The notes: generated from the sequence alone by a model not told the origin. 64,000 nucleotides of DNA from Meiothermus taiwanensis DSM 14542 (GCA_000482765.1 AXWR01000016.1:1-64000); one strand, 5' to 3'; numbered from the stretch's first letter, positions 40,338 to 51,134 are shown. Made by a program: numbers and translations.

Positions 40338-43300
40338 CTAGGCCTTGCTCAGACCAAACTTGACGGAGCCCTCCTCGTCGGACAGCTCGGTGATGAAACC
40401 GAGCGGTGCGCCTGGCTCCAGGGAAAGGGCCAGGGTTTCTTCCTGAAGCCTCGAGCCGAACTTGGCCAGGGACTGCGCGTACTTGCCGTCGGCCTGGTAG
40501 GTTAGGTGGATGCGATCCGATACGTTCAGGCCCATCTCCTTACGGGCCTGCTGTACCAGCCGGATCAGGTCGCGGCTGAGCCCCTCGAGCAGCAAGTCTT
40601 CATCGAGGCGAACCTCGAGCGCCGCCATATAACCCCCCTCCTCCTGGGCAGCAAAGCCCTCGGGCGAGAGGGCCTCGAGCAGCACCTCCGCAGGCTCCAG
40701 CACGATGCGCTCGCCCTCGAGCTCCAGGCTCAAACCCCGCCCCGCTTTGATGGTTTGCGCCACCATCCGGCTGTCGAGCTCGGCCAGGGCTGCCCGGATG
40801 GCCGGAACCCGCTTACCATACTTCTTGCCCAGCACCGGCAGGTTGGGCAGCACCCGGTAGCTCAGCAGCTCCTCGCCCAGGCCCAGCACCTCCACCTGCT
40901 TGACGTTGAGCTCCTCCGCAATCTCCTCGGCGAAGTGGCGCAAGCCGGCCAGCTCGGCCTCGCTGGGGGCGGTGATCAGCACCCTGGGCAGGGGGATGCG
41001 GGTCTTGATGCCGCTGGTGGCTCGAGCCCCTCGAGCCAGCCCCACCACCTTCACCACCGCGCCCATCTGGGTTAGCAGGGTTTCATCCATGAGGCCCGGA
41101 TCGGCTTTAGGCCAGTCGGAGAGGTGCACCGACTCGGGGGCCTCGGGCTGAACCGAGCGTACCAGGTTTTGCCACAGGGCCTCGGCGATAAATGGTGTGA
41201 ATGGTGCGGCCAGCTGGGCTACCGTGACCAGGGCCTCCCACAGGGTGGCGTAGGCCGATTCGCGGTCGGTGATGTTGTCGTTTTTCCAGAAGCGCCGACG
41301 GTTGCGGCGCACGTACCAGTTGGATAGTTCCTCCACAAACTGCTCGAGGGCCTTACCGCCGCCGCGGGCATCGTAGGCATCCAGGGCAGCCGTGACCTGC
41401 TCTATGAGCTGGTGCTGGCGGGCCACCAGCCAGCGATCCATCTCCGGGCGATCCTGCACCGCAGGTCGCTGATTCAGGTTGGGCCTGTCCAGGTTGGCAT
41501 ACAGCACGAAGAAGCTGTATGCGTTCCAGAGCGTGCCCAGAAAGCCCCGCTGGGCCTCCTGTACCAGGCGCTCGGAGAAGCGCTTTTGTTCGCCGGGCTC
41601 CGAACCGGTGAACAGATACCAGCGCACCGCGTCGGCCCCATACTTGTCAAACATGGGCAGGGGCTCCACCACGTTGCCCTTGCTCTTGGACATCTTGTGG
41701 CCCTTCTCGTCCACCAGGTGCCCCAGGCAGATGACGTTCTTGAAGCAGGGCTGGTCGTACAGCAAGGTCGAGATGGCGTGCAGCGAGTAGAACCAGCCGC
41801 GGGTCTGGTCGATGGCCTCGCAGATGTAATCGGCCGGGAAGTGCTTGCGCCACTGCTCGAAGTTGGCCTCAAAACCGGGTAGCGGCTTGCCGTCTTGGTC
41901 AACCATCAGATGCCACTGGGCATAGGGCATGGCGCCTGAGTCGAACCAGACATCGAGCACCTCCGGCACCCGGCGGAAGGTTTTGCCGTTTTTGACAAAG
42001 GTAATTTCATCCACGTAGGGCCGGTGCAGGTCGAGGTCGCTCAGATCCCGGCCGGCCAGTTCGGAAAGCTCCTGCACGCTGCCCACGCAGATGTACTCCG
42101 AGCCATCCTCCGATACCCAGAAGGGCAGGGGCGTGCCCCAGTAGCGCTCGCGGCTGATGGCCCAGTCCACGTTGTCCTTGAGCCAGTTGCCGAAGCGACC
42201 GTGCTTGATGTGCTCGGGAATCCAGTTGATTTTCTCGTTGTTGTCGTACAGGGCCTGGCGGAAGTTGGAGGTTTTGATGTACCAGCTCGGCTTGGCAAAG
42301 TACAGGATGGGGTCGCCGGTGCGGTCGTGGAAGGGGTAGCGGTGGCGGATCTGACCGGCGTGGTAGATGACCCCCCGTTCCTTCATGATGCGGATGAGAC
42401 CTTTGTCGGCATCCTTGAAGAACTTGCCGCGCTCTTCCGTGACCTGCATGAGGCCGTACTCGTTGGTGCCAAAGAGCAAGGGTGTGCCGTACTGGCGGGC
42501 GAGCTCGAGGTCTTCGGCCCCGTAGACCGGGGCCTCGTGGGCAACCCCCGAGCCGTCCTCGGCGCTCACGAAATCGGCCAGAGCCACGAAGTGCATGACC
42601 GGCCGGCCATCGGGGCGCTTTTCCCCTTGCTGCTGTACCACGCCCAGCTCCACGCAGACTTCGGGGAAGGGGGGGGTGTACTCCCACCACTCCAGATCGG
42701 CGCCCTTGAGGTGTGCGATTACCTCGAGCTCCTCCTTGTGCAGCTCCTTAAGCCGCTCCACCGCCTCGGCAGCAAAAATCAGGTGGCCCACCGAGGGCGA
42801 CCGTACCACGGCGTAATCCATTTCTGGATTCACTGCCGCCATGGTGTTGGAGGGCAGGGTCCAGGGGGTGGTGGTCCAGACCAGGATGGCCAGGTTTTCT
42901 AAGTCCTCGAGCCGCACCCCCTGGGCCTGGAGTTTTTCCCGCACTGCGGGCGGGGTGGTCTCGAGCTTCAGAGGGAAGCGCACATACACGCTGGGGTCGT
43001 CCACTTCCCGATAACCATCGGCAATCTCGTTTTGCGAGAGGGTGGTGGAGATGCGGGGCGAGAGCGGCACCACCTTGTAGTCCCGCACCACCATGCCCCT
43101 GTCCCACATGCGCTTGAGCAGGTTCCAGACCGACTCGATGTAGCTGTTGTGGTAGGTCACGTAGGCGTTCTCGAGATCCAGCCACATGCCCATGCGCTCG
43201 GTAAAGTAGTTCCAGTCCTCGATGTTGGCGAAAACCCACTCCCGGCACTGCTTGGTAAACTCGGCGATCTCCTGGTTGTTCAGGGCCTTGCGGCCCAGCA

Positions 43301-43619
43301 CGCCGAGCTTTTTTTCCACCGCAATCTCTACCGGCAGGCCGTGGGTGTCCCAGCCCCCCTTGCGGGTGACGTGGTAGCCCTGCATGGTTTTGTAGCGGGG
43401 GAAGATGTCCTTGAAGCTGCGGGCCAGCACGTGGTGCATGGCCGGCTTGCCGTTGGCGGTGGGGGGGCCTTCGTAGAAGACAAACTCACCCTTGGGCGCA
43501 GCCTTTCGATCCGACTTAGCAAAAATTTGATTTTCACGCCAAAAAGCCAGTACGGCTTCTTCCAGCTTGGGGAAATTGGTCTCGGTTACCTCTTGAAACA
43601 GCTTTTTTTCCTCCACCAT
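40338..43619 (-). CDS. ileS: Isoleucyl-tRNA synthetase
   Basis: A 1093-residue class I synthetase. The HIGH motif is the variant HHVLAR in PTANGKPAMHHVL (about residue 60). The CP1 editing domain holds WTTTPWTLPSNT (about 248), and KMSKS is intact in GHKMSKSKGN (about 615). The length and the HMHH-type variant fit the long, eukaryote-like IleS clade. That clade is usually less sensitive to mupirocin (family knowledge). The start is ATG 43619, with AAAGGA 9 bases upstream. Expression is controlled by the T-box at 43641-43940. Confidence 0.96.
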   Translation of the reverse strand: MVEEKKLFQEVTETNFPKLEEAVLAFWRENQIFAKSDRKAAPKGEFVFYEGPPTANGKPAMHHVLARSFKDIFPRYKTMQGYHVTRKGGWDTHGLPVEIAVEKKLGVLGRKALNNQEIAEFTKQCREWVFANIEDWNYFTERMGMWLDLENAYVTYHNSYIESVWNLLKRMWDRGMVVRDYKVVPLSPRISTTLSQNEIADGYREVDDPSVYVRFPLKLETTPPAVREKLQAQGVRLEDLENLAILVWTTTPWTLPSNTMAAVNPEMDYAVVRSPSVGHLIFAAEAVERLKELHKEELEVIAHLKGADLEWWEYTPPFPEVCVELGVVQQQGEKRPDGRPVMHFVALADFVSAEDGSGVAHEAPVYGAEDLELARQYGTPLLFGTNEYGLMQVTEERGKFFKDADKGLIRIMKERGVIYHAGQIRHRYPFHDRTGDPILYFAKPSWYIKTSNFRQALYDNNEKINWIPEHIKHGRFGNWLKDNVDWAISRERYWGTPLPFWVSEDGSEYICVGSVQELSELAGRDLSDLDLHRPYVDEITFVKNGKTFRRVPEVLDVWFDSGAMPYAQWHLMVDQDGKPLPGFEANFEQWRKHFPADYICEAIDQTRGWFYSLHAISTLLYDQPCFKNVICLGHLVDEKGHKMSKSKGNVVEPLPMFDKYGADAVRWYLFTGSEPGEQKRFSERLVQEAQRGFLGTLWNAYSFFVLYANLDRPNLNQRPAVQDRPEMDRWLVARQHQLIEQVTAALDAYDARGGGKALEQFVEELSNWYVRRNRRRFWKNDNITDRESAYATLWEALVTVAQLAAPFTPFIAEALWQNLVRSVQPEAPESVHLSDWPKADPGLMDETLLTQMGAVVKVVGLARGARATSGIKTRIPLPRVLITAPSEAELAGLRHFAEEIAEELNVKQVEVLGLGEELLSYRVLPNLPVLGKKYGKRVPAIRAALAELDSRMVAQTIKAGRGLSLELEGERIVLEPAEVLLEALSPEGFAAQEEGGYMAALEVRLDEDLLLEGLSRDLIRLVQQARKEMGLNVSDRIHLTYQADGKYAQSLAKFGSRLQEETLALSLEPGAPLGFITELSDEEGSVKFGLSKA

Positions 43620-43640
43620 AGCCTGGTTCCTTTCTGAGGC

Positions 43641-43940
43641 GGGTCACAAATAAAAAGCGCCCGACCTGTGACCCAAAGTTCCTCAGGTGCGGACGAGAAG
43701 CTCAGCTCGAGGTTTCCCGCGTTACCACCGCACTTCCCGAACACTTTTGACGGTGCTCGGGCACTCGTTCGCGCTGTTTCGGGCGCACCCGTTGGGGTCT
43801 ACTCAGGCCCACCGGCCCTTTCTTCCCAAGCTGCCTGGGGTGATCCTTGGCTTCCAGGTTGCCGCCTGGCTCGCACCCTCCCAGGCTCGCTGCATGGTCT
43901 TTGAAAGCCTACCTGTCCCCAGCTCTTTACACCGGTCGAA
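43641..43940 (-). promoter_or_regulatory. T-box riboswitch of ileS, specifier AUC (Ile)
   Basis: On the minus strand: Stem I has CTGGGG (43922-43917) pairing with CCCCAG (43840-43835). Next to it lies the specifier ATC (43844-43842) followed by A, which is an isoleucine codon. A terminal GCCTGG/CCAGGC hairpin tops the stem. The T-box reads GCGGTGGTAACGCG within 43733-43716, 11 of 14 bases like AGGGTGGNACCGCG. Its 5' part GTGCGG pairs with CCGCAC at 43692-43687, a coordinated change that keeps the antiterminator. Before the gene GGGTCACA (43674-43667) pairs with TGTGACCC (43648-43641), extended by CTGAGG/CCTCAG. This last stem stands where a terminator or ribosome-binding-site sequestrator would be. 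Confidence 0.85.
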
Positions 43941-43946
43941 GCCTGT

Positions 43947-43975
43947 GCTATATTGCGCTGCTGGCAACCGGCTAA
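43947..43975 (-). promoter_or_regulatory. Promoter of the ileS T-box leader
   Basis: TTAGCC (43975-43970) and TATAGC (43952-43947), 17 bp apart, would start transcription near 43940. The leader is then about 320 bases, the usual length for a T-box. The -35 is weak. Confidence 0.45.
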
Positions 43976-44021
43976 CCTGAATGGTAGCAAGCTGCTAACC
44001 CCGCGTCAACAACCAGATCAC

Positions 44022-44051
44022 TTGTTTCTCATCGCTGGTCGGCGATATACT
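44022..44051 (+). promoter_or_regulatory. Promoter of the transaldolase-like gene and rho
   Basis: TTGTTT (44022-44027) and TATACT (44046-44051), 18 bp apart, would start transcription near 44058, about 47 bases before the ATG. No terminator lies before rho, so both genes are probably co-transcribed. Confidence 0.55.
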
Positions 44052-44104
44052 CGCCTGGAAAACCCGTCCAAACCTGACCAGAAGCGGGAAGGAGTACATG
44101 CGCC

Positions 44105-44755
44105 ATGGATCTGTACCTGGATACTGCTGAAGTGAGTGAAATCAGAGAGATAGCCGCCTGGGGCGTGCTGGCCGGTGTTACCACCAACCCCTCCCTGATC
44201 GCTAGATCGGGCCGCCCGCTCGAGCCCACCATCAAGGAAATCTGTCAGATTGTGCAGGGCCCGGTCTCGGCCGAAGTGGTTTCCACCACCGCCGCCGAGA
44301 TGATTGCCGAAGGGCGCCGTCTGGCTGCCATCGACCCGCACGTGGTGGTCAAACTGCCCACCACCGTGGATGGCCTCAAGGCCTGCAAAGCGCTTTCTGA
44401 CGAAGGCATCCGTATCAACATGACCCTGGTGTTTTCGGCCAATCAGGCCCTGCTGTGCGCCAAGGCCGGAGCCTGGTGTGTTTCACCCTTCCTGGGCCGC
44501 ATTGACGACATCTCCTGGGAAGGCATGGATCTAATCCGCGAAATTGCCGAACTCTTCCAGGTACAGAACCTGAGCACCCGGATTCTGGCAGCCTCTATTC
44601 GCCACCCCCGCCACGTGACCCAGGCGGCCATGCTGGGGGCTGACATCGCCACCATGCCGGCCAAGGTTTTCCAGCAACTGGTCAAGCACCCCCTGACCGA
44701 TCTGGGTCTCAAGGCCTTTTTAGAAGACTGGGCCAAAGCCAATCCAAAAGTATAA
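44105..44755 (+). CDS. tal: Small transaldolase / fructose-6-phosphate aldolase family protein
   Basis: A 216-residue TIM-barrel protein of the short transaldolase group. DLYLDTAEVSEIREI opens it, GVTTNPSLIARSG follows, the Schiff-base Lys is in HVVVKLPTT (about residue 83), and NMTLVFSANQALLCAKAGA and the FLGRIDD phosphate loop follow. Members of this size in bacteria are either transaldolases or F6P aldolases. The operon with rho gives no hint which. The ATG at 44105 is preceded by GGAAGGAG about 10 bases upstream. Confidence 0.9.
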   Translation: MDLYLDTAEVSEIREIAAWGVLAGVTTNPSLIARSGRPLEPTIKEICQIVQGPVSAEVVSTTAAEMIAEGRRLAAIDPHVVVKLPTTVDGLKACKALSDEGIRINMTLVFSANQALLCAKAGAWCVSPFLGRIDDISWEGMDLIREIAELFQVQNLSTRILAASIRHPRHVTQAAMLGADIATMPAKVFQQLVKHPLTDLGLKAFLEDWAKANPKV

Positions 44756-44789
44756 GAATGCAAAACCTAAGCAAAATGGAGTAACCACC

Positions 44790-46136
<1,347 letters not shown>

Positions 46137-46160
46137 GTATACTTCCACCGGAAGTCATCG

Positions 46161-46199
46161 GGAACCCAGAAAATGCTCTGCGCTACATTCTGAGGTTCC
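46161..46199 (+). promoter_or_regulatory. Structured leader before the M23 peptidase gene
   Basis: GGAACC (46161-46166) pairs with GGTTCC (46194-46199), and CAG...AATG inside pairs with CATT...CTG, giving a long imperfect stem. A second small stem (CTAAAG with CTTTTAG, about 46202-46222) follows. There is no T-run, so this is not an intrinsic terminator. It could be a leader control element or simply the 3' end of the rho message. Confidence 0.35.
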
Positions 46200-46259
46200 G
46201 CTAAAGGAGCTGCTGCTTTTAGGGATCTTCCAAAGAAAAGCGCAGCCTCGGAGGTTGAC

Positions 46260-47468
46260 TTGGCTATCAGCGAACTCTTGAGCAGTGTCTTGGCGACGGG
46301 AATCTTCAGTCTGCCACTGGGGCTGACCCAGCCCAACCTGCCGGGAACTGAGATCAAAGTGGGTGCGCCTGCGCGCAAAGGCTGGGTGATCTACACCGTA
46401 CGCCCTGGTGATACCCTGAGCCAGATTGCCAGCCGATACCGGGTAGATGCCAGGGCCATCATGTACAGCAGCGGCCTACAAAGCGCTGTGTTGCGGCCTG
46501 GGCAGGAGCTGCGCATCCCTCTGGTTGAAGAGATCAACAATGAGACCCGCCTCCCACCTGGGGTTCGAGCCTATATCGTGCGCAACGGTGATACCGTGCA
46601 GTCGATTGCCAGGCGTTTCGACCTGACCATTCTGGGGCTGGTTTCGGCAAATCCAGGCTTACAAAGCCTGGATCGTCTCGATGTGGGCTCCACCTTGTAC
46701 ATTCCTACGGGGGAGCCCGGTTTGCTGCTGCAGCTCAAAAAAGGGGAGACCATCCACGATCTGGCTCAGCGTTTTGGTCTTTCGGTTACCGAAGTGGCCA
46801 AGGCCAACGGACTGGACTCGCCCACCGATGTGCGAGCCGGCGATATGGTCTTGCTGCCCAGGGTGCAGGCCAGGGCAACCTATCAGCGTCTCCTGCAAAT
46901 TCAGGAAGCTGAGCGCCGGGCCCGCGAAGAGGAAGCCCGTCGACTGGCGGAGCAGCGCCGCAAGCAGGAGGAGGCCCGACAAAAGCAGTTGGCCGAGCAG
47001 CGTCGCTTGCAGGCGCAATCAAGGGCGCGCCTGCAACAACAGACGCAAAGTCAGCCCCGCCTGCGCCCGGCCAATGCGGTGGTGGCTGCGGCCGGCTACC
47101 GCTGGCCGATCTCAAACTTTACCATCACCACCTACTTTGGGCGGCGCGGTGTGTTCCAGCGCTTTCATACCGGCATCGATCTGGCCGCACCTGCAGGCAC
47201 ACCCGTTTACGCGGCCAGGGCTGGACAGATCGATACTGCCGGGTGGAGCCGCTATGGTTATGGCTTGCACGTCATTATCAACCACGGCGGGGCACAGGAG
47301 ACCCTTTATGCCCACATGTCGCGGATTGTGGTTCGCCCAGGGCAGTGGGTAGATAGGGGAGACCTCATCGGTTATGTGGGCTCGACGGGGTGGAGCACGG
47401 GCCCGCACCTGCACTTCGAGGTGCGGGTTGGTGGGGCTGCTCGCAACCCGCTGGCCTATCTACCCTAA
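46260..47468 (+). CDS. M23 peptidase with LysM domains (murein hydrolase activator-like)
   Basis: A 402-residue exported protein. Three LysM domains follow a hydrophobic N-terminus (YTVRPGDTLSQIASRYRV about residue 45, YIVRNGDTVQSIARRFDL about 106, LQLKKGETIHDLAQRFGL about 160). Then comes a long charged coiled coil rich in Arg, Glu and Gln (about 205-270). The LytM/M23 domain has its zinc ligands in FHTGIDLAAP (His, Asp) and GPHLHFEVR (His). It cuts or helps to cut peptidoglycan cross-links. The start is TTG 46260, with GGAGG 5 bases upstream. It follows rho after a structured leader (46161-46199). Confidence 0.9.
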   Translation: MAISELLSSVLATGIFSLPLGLTQPNLPGTEIKVGAPARKGWVIYTVRPGDTLSQIASRYRVDARAIMYSSGLQSAVLRPGQELRIPLVEEINNETRLPPGVRAYIVRNGDTVQSIARRFDLTILGLVSANPGLQSLDRLDVGSTLYIPTGEPGLLLQLKKGETIHDLAQRFGLSVTEVAKANGLDSPTDVRAGDMVLLPRVQARATYQRLLQIQEAERRAREEEARRLAEQRRKQEEARQKQLAEQRRLQAQSRARLQQQTQSQPRLRPANAVVAAAGYRWPISNFTITTYFGRRGVFQRFHTGIDLAAPAGTPVYAARAGQIDTAGWSRYGYGLHVIINHGGAQETLYAHMSRIVVRPGQWVDRGDLIGYVGSTGWSTGPHLHFEVRVGGAARNPLAYLP

Positions 47469-47549
47469 GGGCTGGATGCTTTTTCAGCGCCACGCAATGT
47501 TTTGCCGGAGCTAACCTAAACGCTTGTAAACCCGTAAACTAGTAACGAC

Positions 47550-48176
47550 ATGTTTTTCTTTGAGCTCCTAGGTAGAGATCCTTTGGCCTATCTGGTGGCC
47601 TTTGCTGCGGCTGCCTTTGGTCTGGTTGTCCATAACCTGTTTCAAGCCTATCTAGCTGATCGTTACAGGGACAGCGAGCCCAGGCGTTACGGTTTTCTGA
47701 CCGTTGAGCCTCGAGTGCACCTGGATGGTCTGGGTCTGATTTTTCTGGCGCTTCTTGGCTTTGGTTTTCCACGCCTGGTTCCCTGGCGGTTGTTTGGTTC
47801 CAAAGGAGCCCAAACTGCGCTGATGGGGCCGCTGGGTTTTTTTGTGGCTGCTTTCTTCTACATCTTATTTGGAAGGCTTCTGGACAGCCTGGGGCCGGCG
47901 ACCTCGAGCATCGCCCTGGGCTTTACAATAGCCGGTTCCTTGATGATCAGCCACGCCGCGGTTTTTCTGTTCCCTGTACCTCCCCTGGATGGGGCAAGGG
48001 TGGTATATGCGATTGGTAGCCCTGAGGCGCGGCGTTTTATGGATCAGCTACAAAGCTACGGCTTTGTAGGCTTCTTCCTTATCTTCCTGGTTTTGAATCT
48101 GACCGGGATCCTGCCGGCCATCCGGGAGGGCCTGGGTGGTTTGCTAAACAACCTATTCGCTGCGATTGGCTTGTAG
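47550..48176 (+). CDS. M50-like membrane protein lacking the protease motif (pseudoprotease)
   Basis: A 208-residue membrane protein with about five to six helices that aligns by eye with the next gene. At residues 28-32 it has HNLFQ where the neighbour has the zinc motif HEWGH, so the catalytic Glu and second His are replaced. The late PVPPLDG segment, with its third ligand Asp, is retained. The fold is kept but zinc binding cannot work normally. It ends exactly one base before the start of the active paralogue (TAG then ATG). A regulatory or partner role for the active protease is the plain inference. Confidence 0.72.
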   Translation: MFFFELLGRDPLAYLVAFAAAAFGLVVHNLFQAYLADRYRDSEPRRYGFLTVEPRVHLDGLGLIFLALLGFGFPRLVPWRLFGSKGAQTALMGPLGFFVAAFFYILFGRLLDSLGPATSSIALGFTIAGSLMISHAAVFLFPVPPLDGARVVYAIGSPEARRFMDQLQSYGFVGFFLIFLVLNLTGILPAIREGLGGLLNNLFAAIGL

Positions 48177-48830
48177 ATGGGCTTACTACCGCTTCTGCAA
48201 ACCGACCCCCTGGCTTTCGGCCTGGTGGTGCTGGTGCTGCTAGTTTCCTTGGCACTGCACGAGTGGGGGCACGCGATCACGGCGCTGTGGATGGGCGATT
48301 CGACCGCTAAAGACCAGGGCCGGGTAACCCTCAATCCCATCAAGCACCTGGATCTCATCGGCTCAATTATGATTCTCCTGGTTGGCTTTGGCTGGGCTAA
48401 GCCCGTGCCGATTTATCCACCCAACTTTCGCCAGTATCGCCTTGGGCTTTTTGTGGTCTCGATAGCGGGAATTTGCATCAACTTATGCATCGCCGCCCTA
48501 CTCGCCGGACTGCTACGCTGGATGCTTGTATCCGGTCTTTTAGAGAATCCCAGCCATGGGCTTCTAATCGTGGCCCAGGCTATGGTTGTGGCAGCCAGCA
48601 TCAACCTGACCTTGGCAGTGTTCAACCTGCTACCTATTCCACCCTTGGATGGCTCCAAAATATTGCAAAGTTTTCTTCCTCTACGCTGGCACCCTTACAT
48701 CTGGCGTTTGGAAGCAAACCCCACCTATGCCATTGTGGCCATGCTGTTGCTGCTGACGGTGTTCCGGCAACCCCTGGGTAGTTTTCTCGGTCTGGTGCGA
48801 ACGCGGTTTTTTGATGCCTTTGGCCTTTGA
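48177..48830 (+). CDS. Site-2 protease family zinc metalloprotease (M50)
   Basis: A 217-residue membrane protease. The zinc motif HEWGH (residues 28-32) lies in the first or second membrane segment, and PIPPLDG carries the third ligand Asp, as in rhomboid-like small S2P proteins (SpoIVFB-like short group without PDZ). It would cut a transmembrane substrate inside the membrane. It begins right after the stop of the inactive paralogue, so both are made together. The substrate is unknown; a membrane-bound anti-sigma factor is one possibility. Confidence 0.88.
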   Translation: MGLLPLLQTDPLAFGLVVLVLLVSLALHEWGHAITALWMGDSTAKDQGRVTLNPIKHLDLIGSIMILLVGFGWAKPVPIYPPNFRQYRLGLFVVSIAGICINLCIAALLAGLLRWMLVSGLLENPSHGLLIVAQAMVVAASINLTLAVFNLLPIPPLDGSKILQSFLPLRWHPYIWRLEANPTYAIVAMLLLLTVFRQPLGSFLGLVRTRFFDAFGL

Positions 48831-48892
48831 TGGCGACCACCATCAAACCAATCCGTTCAAAAGTCCGGGCAGCCAGCGGTTGATACCGGATT

Positions 48893-48945
48893 ATCCAAAG
48901 CAAAAACCTCCAGAGGTTATCTTTATTGAATCCTAGAGCAAACCC
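48893..48945. repeat. Dispersed repeat, copy A (3' side of sucCD)
   Basis: About 53 bases, closely similar to 51135-51186 (same orientation, roughly 80 percent identity with one gap). Shared blocks are ATCCAAAGCAAA, CTCCAG and TGAATCCTAG. The copies lie just outside the two ends of the sucCD operon. Confidence 0.7.
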
Positions 48946-48975
48946 GACAGGGTTGCTCGCGACCCCGTCGGGTTT
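48940..48975. terminator. Bidirectional terminator between the M50 gene and sucD
   Basis: AAACCCGAC (48940-48948) pairs with GTCGGGTTT (48967-48975), and three further G-C pairs follow inside after a mismatch. Both sides end in TTT, so it can stop transcripts from either strand. Confidence 0.65.
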
Positions 48976-48988
48976 CTGCTACAAGCTG

Positions 48989-49861
48989 CTAGCCAAGTTT
49001 GGCGCGTACCAGCTCCACGATGTCGTCGATGGTATCGGCCACGGGTATGTTGGCCTCGGCGAAGGCGGCCAGCTTGCTTTCCGGGGTGCCAACACTTCCC
49101 ATAATGATGGCCCCAGCGTGGCCCATTTTCTTGCCCTTGGGGGCGCTTCGCCCACCGATAAAACCCACCACCGGCTTCTTCATGTGCTCCTTAACATAGG
49201 CAGCGGCATCTTCCTCGTCGGAGCCGCCAATCTCACCACAAAGCACGACCGCGTGGGTTTCTGGGTCTTCGTTGAAAAGGGGCAGCAGATCCTTGAAGGT
49301 GGTGCCGATGATGGGGTCACCGCCGATACCAATGCAGGTGGAGATGCCGTACCCTGCGTCCGACAGGGCCTTGGCGGTTTCATAGGTGACGGTGCCCGAG
49401 CGGGAGATCAGCCCAACCCGACCTTTCTTGAATACGCTGGCGGGCATGATGCCCAGCTTGCACTCTTCGGGGGTGATAAGGCCGGGGCAGTTGCCCCCAA
49501 TTAGGCGGACGTTCTGCATGGCCTTGATCTCGGCCACGGCTTTGACCATATCCAGGGTGGGGATGCCCTCAGTGATCAGCACCACCAAGGGCACACCGGC
49601 GTGCGCCGCCTCGAGGGCCGCATCGGCCGCGGCTGGAGCGGGCACAAAGATAATAGAAGCGTCCACCCGGTGATGTTTGGTGGCTTCCTTTACGGTATCG
49701 TAGACCGGCACGCCCAGCATGGTCTGGCCTCCTTTGCCAGGGGTTACACCCGCAACCACCTTGGTGCCAGCCTTCATCATGGCCTCGGTGTGGAAGGCCC
49801 CTTCGCGTCCGGTGATGCCCTGTACGATGACCTGGGTGTCTTTATTAACAAGAATGCTCAC
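48989..49861 (-). CDS. sucD: Succinyl-CoA synthetase alpha subunit
   Basis: A 290-residue SucD. The CoA-binding loop is [15 protein letters not shown], the active-site phosphohistidine lies in [15 protein letters not shown]-type [10 protein letters not shown] (about residue 245), and [20 protein letters not shown] is the conserved centre. With SucC it couples succinyl-CoA cleavage to ATP or GTP synthesis in the TCA cycle. The start overlaps the sucC stop by 4 bp. Confidence 0.96.
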   Translation of the reverse strand: MSILVNKDTQVIVQGITGREGAFHTEAMMKAGTKVVAGVTPGKGGQTMLGVPVYDTVKEATKHHRVDASIIFVPAPAAADAALEAAHAGVPLVVLITEGIPTLDMVKAVAEIKAMQNVRLIGGNCPGLITPEECKLGIMPASVFKKGRVGLISRSGTVTYETAKALSDAGYGISTCIGIGGDPIIGTTFKDLLPLFNEDPETHAVVLCGEIGGSDEEDAAAYVKEHMKKPVVGFIGGRSAPKGKKMGHAGAIIMGSVGTPESKLAAFAEANIPVADTIDDIVELVRAKLG

Positions 49862-50994
49862 TTCGTACCTCCCGTCATCGAGATGATGGCTTTGGCGGCT
49901 TCCACCGAGGTGGGATACATATACACGGGGCGGCCTTTCAGAAGGGCTTTGGCTTCTTCTTCAGCAGTACCGGCGACGCGCATAGCCACTGGTTTGGTGA
50001 GGAGGCCTTCGTCCAGCGCGCGGATGACCCCCTTGGCCACCTCGTCGGCGCGGGTTATGCCTCCAAAAATGTTGATGAAGACACCTTTCACGTCGGGGTC
50101 TTTAAGCACCACCTTGAGTGCGTTGTACACGATGTCGGCTTTGGCACCGCCTCCGATATCTAGGAAGTTGGCCGCCTTGCCGCCGCAGCGCTGAACCAGA
50201 TCCAGGGTGTACATGACCAGTCCTGCGCCGTTGCCGATCACGCCGATGTTTCCGTCGAGCTTGACATAGCTAAAGCCGTAGTTGGATGCCTCGACCTCGA
50301 GGGGGTGCTCGGCCTCGAACTCACGCAGGGGGGTCAGATCGGGGTGGCGGTAAAGCGCGTTGTCGTCGAGCACAATTTTGGCGTCGGCGGCAACCACCTC
50401 GCCAGAGTCGGTGATCACCAGTGGGTTGATCTCGGCGGTAGAGGCATCGATGCCTACATAAGCCTGGTAGAGCTTGACCAGCACATCGGCCAGCTTGTTG
50501 AGGTTGCCCTCCATGCCGGCGCGCTTGACCAGCTCCCGCGCTTCGAAGGGACGCAGGCCCTTATGGGGGTCGATGGGATATTTGATCAGGGCGTGGGGGC
50601 GGGCCGCCGCCACCTCTTCGATGTCCACACCACCCTCTTTGGAGAGCATCAACACCACCCGCTGGCTTACCCGATCCAGGATCATGCCTGCGTAGTATTC
50701 CTTTGCGATGTGCAGCCCCTTGGCTACCAGGACTTTCTTGGTAATAAAGCCGTTGATGTTAAGGCCCAGTATCTGGGCAGCCTTTTCGCGGGCCTCTTCA
50801 GGGGTTCGGGCTAGCTTAACGCCCCCGGCTTTGCCTCTCCCACCTGTGTGCACCTGGGCTTTGATAACCACCAGGTCGCCGTACTCGCTGGCGATTTGCT
50901 TGGCCTCGTCGGCAGTAAAGGCGATCTTGCCGGGGGGAACCGGGATGCCGTACTTGGCGAGGATCTCTTTGGCCTGATATTCGTGTAGGTTCAC
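49858..50994 (-). CDS. sucC: Succinyl-CoA synthetase beta subunit
   Basis: A 378-residue SucC with the ATP-grasp domain. [21 protein letters not shown] opens it, [19 protein letters not shown] is the nucleotide loop (about residue 45), and the CoA-ligase half has [13 protein letters not shown] and [15 protein letters not shown]. The start is GTG 50994 with GGAGG 5 bases upstream. A perfect TATAAT on the minus strand at 51058-51053 lies about 60 bases before the start. Confidence 0.95.
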   Translation of the reverse strand: MNLHEYQAKEILAKYGIPVPPGKIAFTADEAKQIASEYGDLVVIKAQVHTGGRGKAGGVKLARTPEEAREKAAQILGLNINGFITKKVLVAKGLHIAKEYYAGMILDRVSQRVVLMLSKEGGVDIEEVAAARPHALIKYPIDPHKGLRPFEARELVKRAGMEGNLNKLADVLVKLYQAYVGIDASTAEINPLVITDSGEVVAADAKIVLDDNALYRHPDLTPLREFEAEHPLEVEASNYGFSYVKLDGNIGVIGNGAGLVMYTLDLVQRCGGKAANFLDIGGGAKADIVYNALKVVLKDPDVKGVFINIFGGITRADEVAKGVIRALDEGLLTKPVAMRVAGTAEEEAKALLKGRPVYMYPTSVEAAKAIISMTGGTK

Positions 50995-51052
50995 ACTTGC
51001 CTCCGTGCATTTAGCGTTTTGCCAACCTAACGGCTACTCATTGCCGCTCGCC

Positions 51053-51058
51053 ATTATA
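51053..51058 (-). promoter_or_regulatory. -10 box of the sucCD promoter
   Basis: A perfect TATAAT on the minus strand. A convincing -35 is missing at 17 bp; a TTCGCA lies 19 bp upstream. Confidence 0.5.
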
Positions 51059-51134
51059 AGTTCTTTTTCACAGGTTATGCGAAACCCGCGGACTTGTTGG
51101 ATAGATCCTAAATAGCGGATTCAAAAAGATAGCC

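Noticed and set aside
48893-48975. CRISPR or IS remnant at the repeats near sucCD
   Set aside because: Only two copies more than 2 kb apart, no spacers and no transposase fragment.
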